From positions 1-14,515 of the forward strand of contig QHYF01000101.1 of assembly GCA_003224075.1 (NCBI GenBank): a stretch of DNA of 14,515 bases. The letters run 5' to 3'. Origin of the DNA: Acidobacteriota bacterium (GTDB lineage: Bacteria > Acidobacteriota > Terriglobia > Acidiferrales > UBA7541). The notes under the pieces are model-generated. The model was not told the origin of the DNA and ran no database searches. It saw only the letters and a program-made list of their open reading frames with translations. Shown in pieces: positions 1 to 7,825 of the stretch (the stretch's first letter is position 1; each line of letters starts with the position of its first letter). The position numbers and the translations under genes are program-made.

Positions 1-141
1 TTCAATCTACCGTCGCCTATCGCTTCCGTCAAGGAATCGCGGCACTCTCTTACCTGCAATTCGTAGCAACGCTTGCCCCTGCTCTTCGCATCTGCTAACA
101 GTGAAGATGCGCCCAAACCCCGCGGGGGATGGCTCGCTTCC

Positions 142-1353
142 ATGCTTCAATCTCTCATGAAGAAAATGCCTCTTTTGCTGAGTCTCTCGCTCCTTGGAAC
201 CGTTTCACCATTTCCTCTCTTTGCCCAGCTCGTTCGCGAGAGCACGGCGCCCCCACAACAGATCACACCGCAAGACAAGAACGCAGCCTCACAAAGCCCT
301 CCCGGAAAGAAGCGAATTTCCCAGGAAGTCCAGATCACCGGCGAAGAGCTCTGGCTGGATTCTGGCATTGACATTCAGGCCGGCGAGCACGTTCTGATCA
401 ACGCTACCGGAAAACTCCGCTACGCGGACGCGAAGGACGACAACGGCCCCGACGGCCTCCCTCGCGGCTTCAAGGACCTTCTCCGCATTCTGCCCTTCAA
501 TGACTCAGGACGCGGCGCACTCATCGGCCGCATCGGCGATAAGGACACCGCGCAGCCCTTCCTGATCGGCGCGCTCCGCGACGTTGTTGCTCCCGTCTCC
601 GGCCGCCTTTCCATCGGCATCAACGAGGCGGGCGATGACACCGGTGCGGGCACGTACGTTGTTCGCATCGAGGTCTACACACGTGAAGGCGGCAACAATC
701 GTGTCGTCGCCAAGCAGGTCAATTCAGTTCCGGGAATCGACAAAAATCTCTTCGCGAAGATCCCGCGCCGCGTCAGCGACAAAGACGGCAATCCCGGCGA
801 CATGGTCAATTTCCTGATCCTTGGCTCGGAAGCCGCCATGCAGCGCGTCTTCACCACCGCCGGCTGGGTCAAAGTGGACGCCGACGTCCGCGGCACCGTT
901 CTTCATGGCATCCTCGGCAGCCTTTCGAAAGAATCCTACTTGACCATGCCGATGAGCCAGCTCTACCTCTTCGGCCGCCCGCAGGATTACGGCTGGGCTC
1001 ACGCCGAACCCATCAGCGTCGTCAGATCGCGCAACCATTTGCGCATCTGGAAAGCGCCTGAACAGGTCAAAGGCGAAACGTTGTGGATCGGCGCGGCAAC
1101 GCACGACATCGGATTCGAACGCGATGAGCGCAACAACGGCATCACCCACAAAATCGATCCCGACGTTGACCTGGAACGCGACTACGTCGAAAAAACTCTC
1201 ACTTCCACTGGCCTCGTCGCCGAGGCCTCTCACTTCCTTCCTGAAAACCCCTTGAAGGAAGCCAAAACCGCCACCGGCGGCACTTTTCATTCGAACGGCC
1301 AGGTTCTCATCCTCAAACTCGACCAATCCGCTGCGGACAGCAGTCCAAACTAA
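142..1353 (+). CDS. Secreted LecA-like lectin domain plus LssY C-terminal domain protein
   Basis: An exported protein of about 403 residues. From the ATG at 142, or the ATG at 157, a signal peptide runs MKKMPLLLSLSLLG to PLFAQ. An in-frame TTG at 73 would add an unlikely polar extension. Residues about 63-180 resemble the PA-IL/LecA galactose-binding fold: a GALIGRIGD stretch, then PFLIGA, then SGRLSIGINEAGDDTGAGTY, which sits where LecA-like domains place their calcium- and sugar-binding loop. Residues about 195-355 match the LssY C-terminal family (NFLILGSEAAMQRVFTTAGW, SQLYLFGRPQDYGWAHA, LWIGAATHDIGFE and HKIDPDVDLERDYV). The biochemical role of LssY_C domains is not established. The stop lies 17 bp from the convergent fucosidase stop. 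No strong ribosome binding site decides between 142 and 157. The domain calls come from motif reading only; LssY_C is firm and LecA-like is probable. Confidence 0.85.
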   Translation: MLQSLMKKMPLLLSLSLLGTVSPFPLFAQLVRESTAPPQQITPQDKNAASQSPPGKKRISQEVQITGEELWLDSGIDIQAGEHVLINATGKLRYADAKDDNGPDGLPRGFKDLLRILPFNDSGRGALIGRIGDKDTAQPFLIGALRDVVAPVSGRLSIGINEAGDDTGAGTYVVRIEVYTREGGNNRVVAKQVNSVPGIDKNLFAKIPRRVSDKDGNPGDMVNFLILGSEAAMQRVFTTAGWVKVDADVRGTVLHGILGSLSKESYLTMPMSQLYLFGRPQDYGWAHAEPISVVRSRNHLRIWKAPEQVKGETLWIGAATHDIGFERDERNNGITHKIDPDVDLERDYVEKTLTSTGLVAEASHFLPENPLKEAKTATGGTFHSNGQVLILKLDQSAADSSPN

Positions 1354-1370
1354 CGGCGAGATCCGGCTCT

Positions 1371-2708
1371 TTACTTAGCCCCTTCCAGGTCGAGCGCAAT
1401 TACGCGATCCACTTCGCCCGCTTGCGGTTCCGGCACCTTCAACACCAATCCACCCTTGACCGCGTTGTATTCTATAGGGCTTCCATCGCGCAGCAGCCGT
1501 GCTGAACGAACCGGCCGCGACATCACCGGCAGCGCCAGCAACGGCTCGTTCCAATCAAGCACGTGAACGTAAACTGTCGAGCCGCGCTGCGTTGTCACCC
1601 CCCATGGCCCCGCCGCCACCGGCCCTCCCCGCGTACCGTAAATCGATTCCCCGTACTGCTTGATCCACCTTCCCACTTCCGTCAATCGCTGTACAAATTC
1701 AGGCTGGATCTCTCCGTTCGGCATCGGTCCCACGTTCAGCAAGAAGTTCGCATTCGATCCAGCAGCGCGCACCAAATAGCGGATCAGATCCGCTGGACTC
1801 TTGTAGTGGTCATCCGTGAGGTTGAATCCCCACGAGTTATTCATTGTTTCCGACGTTTCCAGCGGCAGGGCGCTCACCGATTGTTCCGGGTTGAAACCAG
1901 TTGTGTGCTGGCCCGGTAAATCCTTTTCGAACATCTGGAAATCCTCACCGGGAAATGGATTCTTATGGTGGTTGCTTCCGACCAGGGCCTGCGGCTGGAG
2001 CTGGTGGATCATCCCGTACGTCCGGGCGAGATGCCAATCCGCGTCGGGTTTGTCCCACATTCCGTCGAACCACACGCCACCGATCTCGCCGTAGTTCGTC
2101 AGCAACTCGCGTAATTGCCCGTCCATGTAATTCAGATACGCGTCCCAGTTCCCTGCTTGTGGACGACCGGTATTGTGCCCTGTGCGCCCGCGCGGAAAAT
2201 AATCGGGCGAATGCCAATCCAGTTGCGAGTGATACAAGAACAGCTTGATGCCCTGCTTGTGGCATTCCGCCGCAAGCATGCCAATGACGTCTTTCCCGTA
2301 AGGCGTGCGCGCCACGACGTTCCAGTCGGAAATGTGTGAATCGAACATGGCAAACCCATCGTGGTGTTTCGAGGTAATGGTGATGTACTTCATGCCCGCG
2401 GCTTTCGCCAGCGCGACCCACGCCGCCGGGTCGAACTTGATCGGATTAAAAAAAGCAGGCAGCTTGGCATAATCGGCGCCGCGGATGGGCCGCGTTTCCA
2501 TCACCCACTCGCCGTCGCCCAGCACGCTATACACGCCCCAGTGGATGAACATGCCGAACTTCGCATCCTGGAACCACTCACGTGCCTTCAGATTTTCCGG
2601 AGAAGGCGCATAGACCTCTTGCGCCGTTACTGGCGGAACTGCGGCTGTTGCTGTAATTACGATTGCGGCGCCTAGTACAAGGGATTGTGACCGCAGATAA
2701 ATGTTCAT
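1371..2708 (-). CDS. Secreted alpha-L-fucosidase, glycoside hydrolase family 29
   Basis: Hydrolyses terminal alpha-L-fucose from glycans, probably in the periplasm or outside the cell. Translation from 2708 gives 445 residues, a normal GH29 length. This ATG is chosen over the one at 2720 because GGAG (2715-2718) lies six bases ahead of it and the next residues form a signal peptide (MNIYLRSQSLVLGAAIV to VTAQ). Family motifs are complete: KFGMFIHWGVYS near residue 50, SKHHDGFAMFDS near 113, and GGVWFDG near 210 with the expected nucleophile Asp (about 215). ETMNNSWGFN and NFLLNVGPMPNGEI follow near 287 and 320. A short C-terminal beta domain follows the barrel. It lies 132 bp downstream of the DUF5916 gene on the same strand, so it may belong to that run. 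The fucosidase call is firm; the natural substrate is unknown. Confidence 0.95.
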   Translation of the reverse strand: MNIYLRSQSLVLGAAIVITATAAVPPVTAQEVYAPSPENLKAREWFQDAKFGMFIHWGVYSVLGDGEWVMETRPIRGADYAKLPAFFNPIKFDPAAWVALAKAAGMKYITITSKHHDGFAMFDSHISDWNVVARTPYGKDVIGMLAAECHKQGIKLFLYHSQLDWHSPDYFPRGRTGHNTGRPQAGNWDAYLNYMDGQLRELLTNYGEIGGVWFDGMWDKPDADWHLARTYGMIHQLQPQALVGSNHHKNPFPGEDFQMFEKDLPGQHTTGFNPEQSVSALPLETSETMNNSWGFNLTDDHYKSPADLIRYLVRAAGSNANFLLNVGPMPNGEIQPEFVQRLTEVGRWIKQYGESIYGTRGGPVAAGPWGVTTQRGSTVYVHVLDWNEPLLALPVMSRPVRSARLLRDGSPIEYNAVKGGLVLKVPEPQAGEVDRVIALDLEGAK

Positions 2709-2840
2709 CGCGCGCTCCATCGAGAGCTACGAAGAGGTAATCTCGACCGTGTGGATTTTAATGAATGGACGGATGAAGTCGAGAAGTATTCCCAGGGAGG
2801 ACACTCCATCCACTCTGGCCATTCCACCCGCGCCACATGA

Positions 2841-5072
2841 CTAGGGACGAAAGGAATACGTGAATTTTATCGCGAAGCGTGTCTCGCGGATTTGCTGGGG
2901 ATTTGCTGCGGCGAGACTTACGAACTGTGTCCCAAGGTTATAAATGATGAACAGGTCGCTGTCCGGCCGGTAGTTGTAGCGCAGCCGGAGATTGGCGCTG
3001 ACCGCCCGCGTGTTCGCCGTATCCATTTGAAGAGTGCTGCTGAACGTCAGAAAACGGGAGAATGAATAATTTCCTTGCAGGCTGGCCAAGTCGACCGAGA
3101 AGTTTCCTTGTGGCAAGCGAAACCGGTTCCACGTCTGCGACGCGGAAACGGAAAACTTGGGCGTCGGGCGATAGTTCGCACGGATGCGAAATTCATTCAG
3201 CCTGCCGCCGTAGTAGTCCCCAAACCGCTCAAAGAAGTTGTACGTGAACCGGCGGTCCTGCCTCGACCCATAGGTCAGCTGGTGCCGCGCGAAATGGTAC
3301 AAGCCGTTCGGTATGAAAATATTCTTGTAAATGTTGAGCGGCGTCGTGATTCTCTGCGTAAACACATCCGCTATGTCGTCGTCGGTGTACGCCCCGCTGT
3401 TAAACTCCGCACGGAAAGTTCCCTGCCACTCCTGGGTTTGCACAACGCCGCGCGTATCTGGCGAATGAAAGATAAATCCCTCAAATTGCAGCTCGCGTAT
3501 GCCGGCGATTTTTGGCCTCGCTTTAAAAGTCAGGTCAGCGAACTCTCGATTTGAATCCGTTATCTCGACGAATCCAACTTCGGGATTAAAATTTGGCCCC
3601 ACTTTTCGCCTCGCCGCGGTGGCATCAAGCCAGTTCGAGCTATACGTCAAGATGGCGCCAACATCGCTTGCGCCGGTCGGTTTCCCCGGCGATTGTGATT
3701 GAGCGAGATGCCCGTCGAGTACCAGATTCTTGAAGAAAACAAGCCGGGTGTCGATGCCACCTGCTTGGTTATAAGTGTCCAGCACATTGCTCGAACGCTT
3801 GTCGATCCCCATCACGCCGACATACGAACCACCCCACAAGGATTCCTTCAGACGCACGACCGCGTAGTTCGCATAGGGGTTCGGTCCGCTCGAACGCGTA
3901 TCGACCTCCATCACACCCAGGGCCAGCCTGCCAATGGTGCCCGTCATCTTGCCGCCGCCATTGATGGGCACCTGCTGCCCGGTCACGGGATCGATCCCGA
4001 TCTGCCGGCTGAAGAATAGTTGGTCATCAGCTCCTAGCCTGAAATTGAAAATCCCCGCGTTCTCCAGAAAGAATTGCCGCTTTTCAGGTATGAAAATCTT
4101 GAAGGGCGTCAGATTGAACTGCACTTGATCCACATCCGTATCCGCGAAATCCGTGTTTCCCGTAAGATTCAAAACCAGATTGGAGCGCAGCCCGTATTTC
4201 ACGTCGACGCCGCCTGTCAGCGGAAATTTCGCGTTCGCGCCGCTCTGCTTGTCGTACTGGATCAAACCGTATGGCTTCACGATGAAGAGTCTTCCGCCCC
4301 CGATCTCGGTGATGCCGGTGAGTTCCCCGGCGCGGGAAACTTTCGCAATGCCGAAAGTCCGGCGATAGGCGCTCCAGAGATCTTCCTCATTCTTCCTGCG
4401 AATGAATCGCTTGAAATTCAGCCCCCAAGTCACGTTTTTCGACTTGGTGAAATTCAGCGTCGTAAAAGGAATCTCAACCGTCGCGGTCCAGCCGTCCGAA
4501 GTAATCCGAGCTTCTGAAATCCAGACTCCGTCCCATCCGGAGTCGAAGTCGCCGCCGCTGTTACTTCCTTGCTCTTCCACGACCAACCCGTCGACCTGTG
4601 TCCCGAGCGGGTTGATTTGAAAAACATAGGCATCGCGGCGGTCATGGCTGGAATCGATCAGAATTTCGAAGTGGTCATCCAGGTTTTGGCTTACGTCGCG
4701 CCGCAATTCCGTCGCGACAATTCGTGAAGGCTCGGAATCGTAGCAATGAATTCCAAAATAGACGGCATGCCGCGTGTAGAGAATCCGCACCTCCGTCTTC
4801 TCTGTCGCTGGCTCGCCCTCGTTGGGTTCTCGCTGGCGAAAATCTGACACTAGCCTGGCTGTCTGCCACACCGGATCAGAGAGACTCCCATCGACCTTCG
4901 GTGGATGCTCCACGCGTACGGCTTCGGCGATCGTGCCGCCTCCTCCCTGAACAGCCAACGGAGCTCCACTGTTTCGCGACTGGGCCGCAATGCTGCTTGG
5001 CACAGTCAGAGCCGCGAGAAAGACGGCGCAACACAAGCGGAGACTGGGAGGCTTGGTGAATGTGTTCGTCAC
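2841..5072 (-). CDS. DUF5916 outer-membrane protein with N-terminal CBM9-like domain
   Basis: A large exported protein of about 743 residues from a GTG at 5072. That start gives a clean signal peptide (TNTFTKPPSLRLCCAVFLAA to SSIAAQ) and begins 22 bp after the MFS stop. The open frame reaches 5210, but the extra residues are Cys/Pro-rich and would overlap the MFS gene. Residues about 48-225 resemble a carbohydrate-binding family 9 domain: HPPKVDGSLSDPVWQTA, then VYFGIHCYDSEP, then DDHFEILIDSSHDRRDAYVF and DGWTATVEIPFTTLNF. The remainder matches DUF5916: KPYGLIQYDK, DVKYGLRSNLVLNLTGNTDF, FIPEKRQFFLENAGIF. It continues as alternating beta strands and ends in Phe-Arg-Pro after an aromatic strand, typical of an outer-membrane barrel. 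Function is unknown; relatives accompany carbohydrate or peptide degradation genes. The start is moderately certain, the family assignment firm. Confidence 0.9.
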   Translation of the reverse strand: MTNTFTKPPSLRLCCAVFLAALTVPSSIAAQSRNSGAPLAVQGGGGTIAEAVRVEHPPKVDGSLSDPVWQTARLVSDFRQREPNEGEPATEKTEVRILYTRHAVYFGIHCYDSEPSRIVATELRRDVSQNLDDHFEILIDSSHDRRDAYVFQINPLGTQVDGLVVEEQGSNSGGDFDSGWDGVWISEARITSDGWTATVEIPFTTLNFTKSKNVTWGLNFKRFIRRKNEEDLWSAYRRTFGIAKVSRAGELTGITEIGGGRLFIVKPYGLIQYDKQSGANAKFPLTGGVDVKYGLRSNLVLNLTGNTDFADTDVDQVQFNLTPFKIFIPEKRQFFLENAGIFNFRLGADDQLFFSRQIGIDPVTGQQVPINGGGKMTGTIGRLALGVMEVDTRSSGPNPYANYAVVRLKESLWGGSYVGVMGIDKRSSNVLDTYNQAGGIDTRLVFFKNLVLDGHLAQSQSPGKPTGASDVGAILTYSSNWLDATAARRKVGPNFNPEVGFVEITDSNREFADLTFKARPKIAGIRELQFEGFIFHSPDTRGVVQTQEWQGTFRAEFNSGAYTDDDIADVFTQRITTPLNIYKNIFIPNGLYHFARHQLTYGSRQDRRFTYNFFERFGDYYGGRLNEFRIRANYRPTPKFSVSASQTWNRFRLPQGNFSVDLASLQGNYSFSRFLTFSSTLQMDTANTRAVSANLRLRYNYRPDSDLFIIYNLGTQFVSLAAANPQQIRETRFAIKFTYSFRP

Positions 5073-5094
5073 GGAATCCGCGCCAGCCTTCCAT

Positions 5095-6210
5095 TTAACC
5101 GGCGTGTTGCTCCTCGACAGATACTGCGAACAGCAGCGTCCCAACGAGTCCAATGATCCCGGCGGCCACAAAGGGAACTTCTGGACGCATTTTCCACAAC
5201 AAGCCGCCAATTGCCGACGCGGGCGTGATCGACAAGCTGCGAACCAGGTAATACAGCCCCACGGTGCGGGCGCGCAACTGGCGTTCGGCGAAGTCCACGA
5301 TCATTGCTTTGCGCGAGGGTTCGCCAATCTCTCGCAAACCCCCGATCACGAAAGCGAAAATCAACCCACTGAAACCGCGAGAGAGAATAACAGCTACGGG
5401 AAACAACGCAAAACAGAAGAACGTGGCGATTACAAATGGTTTCCGTCCCACTCGATCCGCGACTTTTGCCGATGGCAGATAAATAAGGATCGCCGTCGCC
5501 AATTGAATCGCCACGAGTATCCCGTACCTCGGAATCGTGATCCCGCTGACGTTTGTCACGTACAGAACCACAAAAATATCCGCCATTCCTTCGCACGTTC
5601 GAATCACGATGTCGGAAACCAGCAGCCGCTTCAGCGTGGGGTGAAAGGAGCTCCACACTCCGCTCATTTTCACCGTATCGCGGGGCGCGACAGGGAGACG
5701 CAGCGAAAACAGCAGCGCTACTGCAAGCCCCGCCAGCGCGAGTGTGACCACAAGACCGGTTCGAATGCCTCGCTGCAGACCAAGGGCGCCAATCATCGCG
5801 CCGCCGATGAGCGGGGAGATCACCATCGGAATGCGCTTAAGCATCGACTGAATCGTGAAACCCATCGCGCGGCGTTCCTTCGGCAGCGCATCTCCAATCG
5901 TCGCGAAGATGGCGGGCGATCCCATCGCCTGCCACGACATGACGAAGGCCAGCCCTAGAAAGAGGTAGGGCCAGGTTGGACTTGAAAGATAAATGACGTA
6001 GCCCACGATCGCGGCTGTCAGAAAGGTCAGGAAGGCTCGCCGCCGGCCCCAATGATCCGCGAGCCAGCCGCCTGGGTATTGGTAGATGGCATCGAAGAAA
6101 TCTTCCGCTGTGCCGAACAATCCTACAGCCGCGACCGTCGCTCCAAGCGATTCGAGATATTTGGGAAGAAACTTCTTCCAGAGTTCCTCTCCCAGCCCCG
6201 CCAGAAACAC
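5095..6210 (-). CDS. Major facilitator superfamily transporter (N-terminus probably longer)
   Basis: An inner-membrane secondary transporter with 371 residues from the GTG at 6210. Two copies of the MFS cytoplasmic loop motif are visible, GGWLADHWGRRR near residues 47-58 and AKVADRVGRKP near 248-258, one per six-helix half. Many hydrophobic segments follow (for example YLFLGLAFVMSW, GLVVTLALAGLAVALLF, FVIATFFCFALFPVAVIL). The frame stays open upstream to the stop of the ChrB-domain gene at 6325. That upstream part (ADSLGIERNVAAASGAV) reads as the missing first half of helix 1, so the GTG probably clips the protein. No ATG, GTG or TTG exists there in frame. An ATC at 6273, preceded by a run of G on the coding strand, is the best placed alternative. 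Downstream, 22 bp separate it from the DUF5916 start. The substrate is unknown; anion or chromate export is only suggested by the neighbour. Confidence 0.88.
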   Translation of the reverse strand: MFLAGLGEELWKKFLPKYLESLGATVAAVGLFGTAEDFFDAIYQYPGGWLADHWGRRRAFLTFLTAAIVGYVIYLSSPTWPYLFLGLAFVMSWQAMGSPAIFATIGDALPKERRAMGFTIQSMLKRIPMVISPLIGGAMIGALGLQRGIRTGLVVTLALAGLAVALLFSLRLPVAPRDTVKMSGVWSSFHPTLKRLLVSDIVIRTCEGMADIFVVLYVTNVSGITIPRYGILVAIQLATAILIYLPSAKVADRVGRKPFVIATFFCFALFPVAVILSRGFSGLIFAFVIGGLREIGEPSRKAMIVDFAERQLRARTVGLYYLVRSLSITPASAIGGLLWKMRPEVPFVAAGIIGLVGTLLFAVSVEEQHAG

Positions 6211-6324
6211 GGCTCCCGAAGCGGCAGCAACGTTGCGTTCGATCCCCAGAGAGTCTGCAATTTTTTTCTGGATGTGTCCCCCCGGACTCGCTTCTACCCA
6301 GTGGTCACTTGCCTTTTTTCTGCT

Positions 6325-6786
6325 TCAGCGAAAGGCTCCCTCCGGCTTCCCGCGCTTCACCATCTCCTTGCAGTAAGCATACAGCGCGTCGTAAACAATC
6401 CACTCGGCCGCGTTGATTTCGTGATCGTTCCGGAAATTCAAATGGCGAAATCCTTCGGCAATGGCATTCAGCCCGGCCCCCTCTGGTTGGTGCCACAACG
6501 TATTGTCCGTATCCGCGCCATTCACAATTTTTCCAAGCAGCACCAGGGCCGCATCACCTGTCAGATTGTATTTGTTCAGAATGGCCTCAAAAGAACATTC
6601 CTTCCCGTGGTGTCCAAGCTCCACGGCGGGAACATCGAATGGCGTCGCCACCAGTCTTTGCGCCTCGCTCATCACTTGCTCGGCCGGAACAAAATAAAAC
6701 TCTGCCGCCGGGTCCACAAACTTCCGGATCAGCCAGGGGCACGCCACTCGATCTACTTTGACGTGTTCACGCGTAATCCATTTCAT
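6325..6786 (-). CDS. ChrB C-terminal-like chromate resistance domain protein
   Basis: A 153-residue soluble protein matching the chromate-resistance (ChrB C-terminal) family. The opening KVDRVACPWLIRKFVDPAAEF is the family signature. GHHGKECSFEAIL follows near residue 72, and DHEINAAEWIVYDALYAYCK lies near the C-terminus. The ATG at 6786 is fixed by a strong Shine-Dalgarno sequence, GGGAGGGG (6793-6800), six bases ahead. The frame stays open further upstream, but that part overlaps a better supported gene on the other strand. Full-length ChrB carries an extra N-terminal regulator domain, absent here. The usual partner transporter ChrA is also absent; an MFS gene follows immediately in the same direction. 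Conserved His, Cys and Asp residues suggest metal binding, but the biochemical activity is not well defined. The family call is firm, the chromate role only inferred. Confidence 0.9.
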   Translation of the reverse strand: MKWITREHVKVDRVACPWLIRKFVDPAAEFYFVPAEQVMSEAQRLVATPFDVPAVELGHHGKECSFEAILNKYNLTGDAALVLLGKIVNGADTDNTLWHQPEGAGLNAIAEGFRHLNFRNDHEINAAEWIVYDALYAYCKEMVKRGKPEGAFR

Positions 6787-6833
6787 GTGTGTCCCCTCCC
6801 CTGTCTGAAAGGATCTGAAATCTTCTCCCGCTT

Positions 6834-6852
6834 GGCTCCCGAACGGGAAGCC
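6834..6852 (-). promoter_or_regulatory. Small hairpin in the leader of the ChrB-domain gene
   Basis: On the coding strand GGC-T-TCCC and GGGA-GCC can pair around a GTTC loop, with one bulged T. It lies about 50 bp upstream of the start at 6786, between any promoter and the ribosome binding site. It might be an operator half-site or leader structure. No recognised riboswitch resembles it. Confidence 0.25.
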
Positions 6853-7019
6853 TAAATCATGCATCTTTAGACGCAAGAACGGAAAATGCGTTCGACTCAA
6901 GAGACCCTCTCTTGGATCGCGCAAACTTCCACCGGCCGCGTTGACTTGCCGCACCGCGCAGCCTAAGATGCGCGTGTTCCAGGCGCATTGCTTCCGCGCG
7001 CGTCGCCGCTTTCCCCGGC

Positions 7020-7025
7020 GGAGGA
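7020..7025 (+). promoter_or_regulatory. Ribosome binding site fixing a GTG start
   Basis: GGAGGA sits four bases before the GTG at 7030, a near-consensus Shine-Dalgarno sequence. It identifies the start of the small gene 7030-7350 and argues that this strand, not the opposite one, is coding here. Confidence 0.7.
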
Positions 7026-7029
7026 ATTT

Positions 7030-7350
7030 GTGAGCGATTGGAGATTTGCTCAGAAGGATGTTTCCGAAGAGCTGGCACTCCTCCATCATTTTTCGATCAA
7101 GAAGAATCAAAACGGCGGTGAGATTTGCTTTATCATCACCGTGAAGGAATTCGTCGCGCCACCGCGAGGGCAGTTCGCGCGTTTTTTCGCGCAGGCCGAT
7201 AAGCACGTCAATCAGAGGACGGCGCCGTTTCTCCCTACCGGCTGGGGCAATTCGCTGCTCGACGCGCTCTCCGATTGCGCTCGAACCATTCGGGAGTTTC
7301 CTTACGAGGGTGAGGAAGTGGCTGCGGCCAAGGATTCGCCCGGACCTTAG
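7030..7350 (+). CDS. Small conserved-looking protein of unknown function
   Basis: I do not recognise this 106-residue protein. It starts at the GTG supported by the GGAGGA at 7020-7025; earlier in-frame starts would add residues upstream of that site. It is soluble and has no signal peptide or membrane segment. The composition is protein-like: a charged N-terminus (SDWRFAQKDVSEELALLHHF), a likely strand CFIITVKEFV, and an aromatic region FFAQADKHVNQRTAPFLPTGWG followed by a helix SLLDALSDCARTIREFPYE. A frame stays open on the opposite strand through this segment, but it lacks a matching ribosome binding site. The gene is divergent from the ChrB-domain gene (243 bp apart) and 72 bp upstream of the STAS gene, so it may be co-transcribed with the latter. 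Real gene likely; function unknown. Confidence 0.65.
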   Translation: MSDWRFAQKDVSEELALLHHFSIKKNQNGGEICFIITVKEFVAPPRGQFARFFAQADKHVNQRTAPFLPTGWGNSLLDALSDCARTIREFPYEGEEVAAAKDSPGP

Positions 7351-7422
7351 ATTTATTCCCGGCCACGGATTTTTCACAATCGCGATTCCATTCGAAACTA
7401 CGCAGCAATAGGGAAGGCAACT

Positions 7423-7788
7423 TTGCGAATCGCCAAAAAAGAGATGAAGCCCGGCGTTTCGGTCCTCGAGTTGAGCGGCCCGCTGCAGATGGGTGTCGAA
7501 TGCAAGCAACTCGAACTGGCCTTCGACGAGCTTCTCCGCGAGAACCGCACCCGCGTCGTCCTCGATCTCTCGGGCTTAACCAAGCTCGACAGCTCGGGCT
7601 TTGGTAGAATCGTCAACTGTTTCTCCAGGGTGAGTAAGGCTGGCGGCACGATTCGCCTTGCCGGCGTCCCCGGCACGATGGCTGGCGTCCTGAAAACAAC
7701 GCATGCGGATCGATTCTTGAAGGTATACCCGACCGCGGCCGAAGCTTCCGAGAGTTTTTCAGATTCTGCCGAACGACCCGCCAGCTAA
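7423..7788 (+). CDS. STAS-domain protein, anti-sigma-factor antagonist family
   Basis: A 121-residue single-domain STAS protein of the SpoIIAA/RsbV type. These act in the cytoplasm as partner-switching antagonists: the unphosphorylated form binds an anti-sigma kinase and frees a sigma factor. The TTG at 7423 is preferred because GGGAAGG lies five bases upstream; the ATG at 7444 is the alternative. The fold is readable in order: first strand GVSVLELSGPL, helix CKQLELAFDELL, strand RVVLDLSGL, then the switch LDSSGFGRIV near residues 54-63, whose Ser-Ser pair includes the expected phosphorylation site. Strand GGTIRLAGV and the final helix DRFLKVYPTAAEA complete it. No cognate kinase or phosphatase gene is present in the window. 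It converges on the NlpC/P60-like gene with a 37 bp gap. The family call is firm. Confidence 0.9.
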   Translation: MRIAKKEMKPGVSVLELSGPLQMGVECKQLELAFDELLRENRTRVVLDLSGLTKLDSSGFGRIVNCFSRVSKAGGTIRLAGVPGTMAGVLKTTHADRFLKVYPTAAEASESFSDSAERPAS

Positions 7789-7825
7789 CGCAGCTCTTCG
7801 ATCGCGCGCAAGCTGAGCGCCGGGT

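Noticed and set aside
1..98. An open frame ending with TAA at 96-98 (STVAYRFRQGIAALSYLQF near its start) that could be the tail of an upstream gene.
   Set aside because: Only about 31 codons are visible and no family can be recognised, so it could be chance.
724..1326. A minus-strand frame of 200 codons inside the LssY_C gene.
   Set aside because: It is antisense to conserved LssY_C motifs and has no ribosome binding site or family match.
4990..5958. A plus-strand frame of 322 codons opposite the MFS gene.
   Set aside because: The translation is rich in Arg, His, Gln and Asn, as expected for antisense of a membrane protein, and the MFS motifs on the other strand are clear.
6052..6855. A plus-strand frame of 267 codons across the MFS start and ChrB-domain gene.
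   Set aside because: It lies antisense to the firmly identified ChrB-domain gene and shows no recognisable domain.
6787..7509. Upstream extension of the ChrB-domain frame on the minus strand to about 7509.
   Set aside because: A strong ribosome binding site fixes the start at 6786, and the extension overlaps the better supported plus-strand gene 7030-7350 and the start of the STAS gene.
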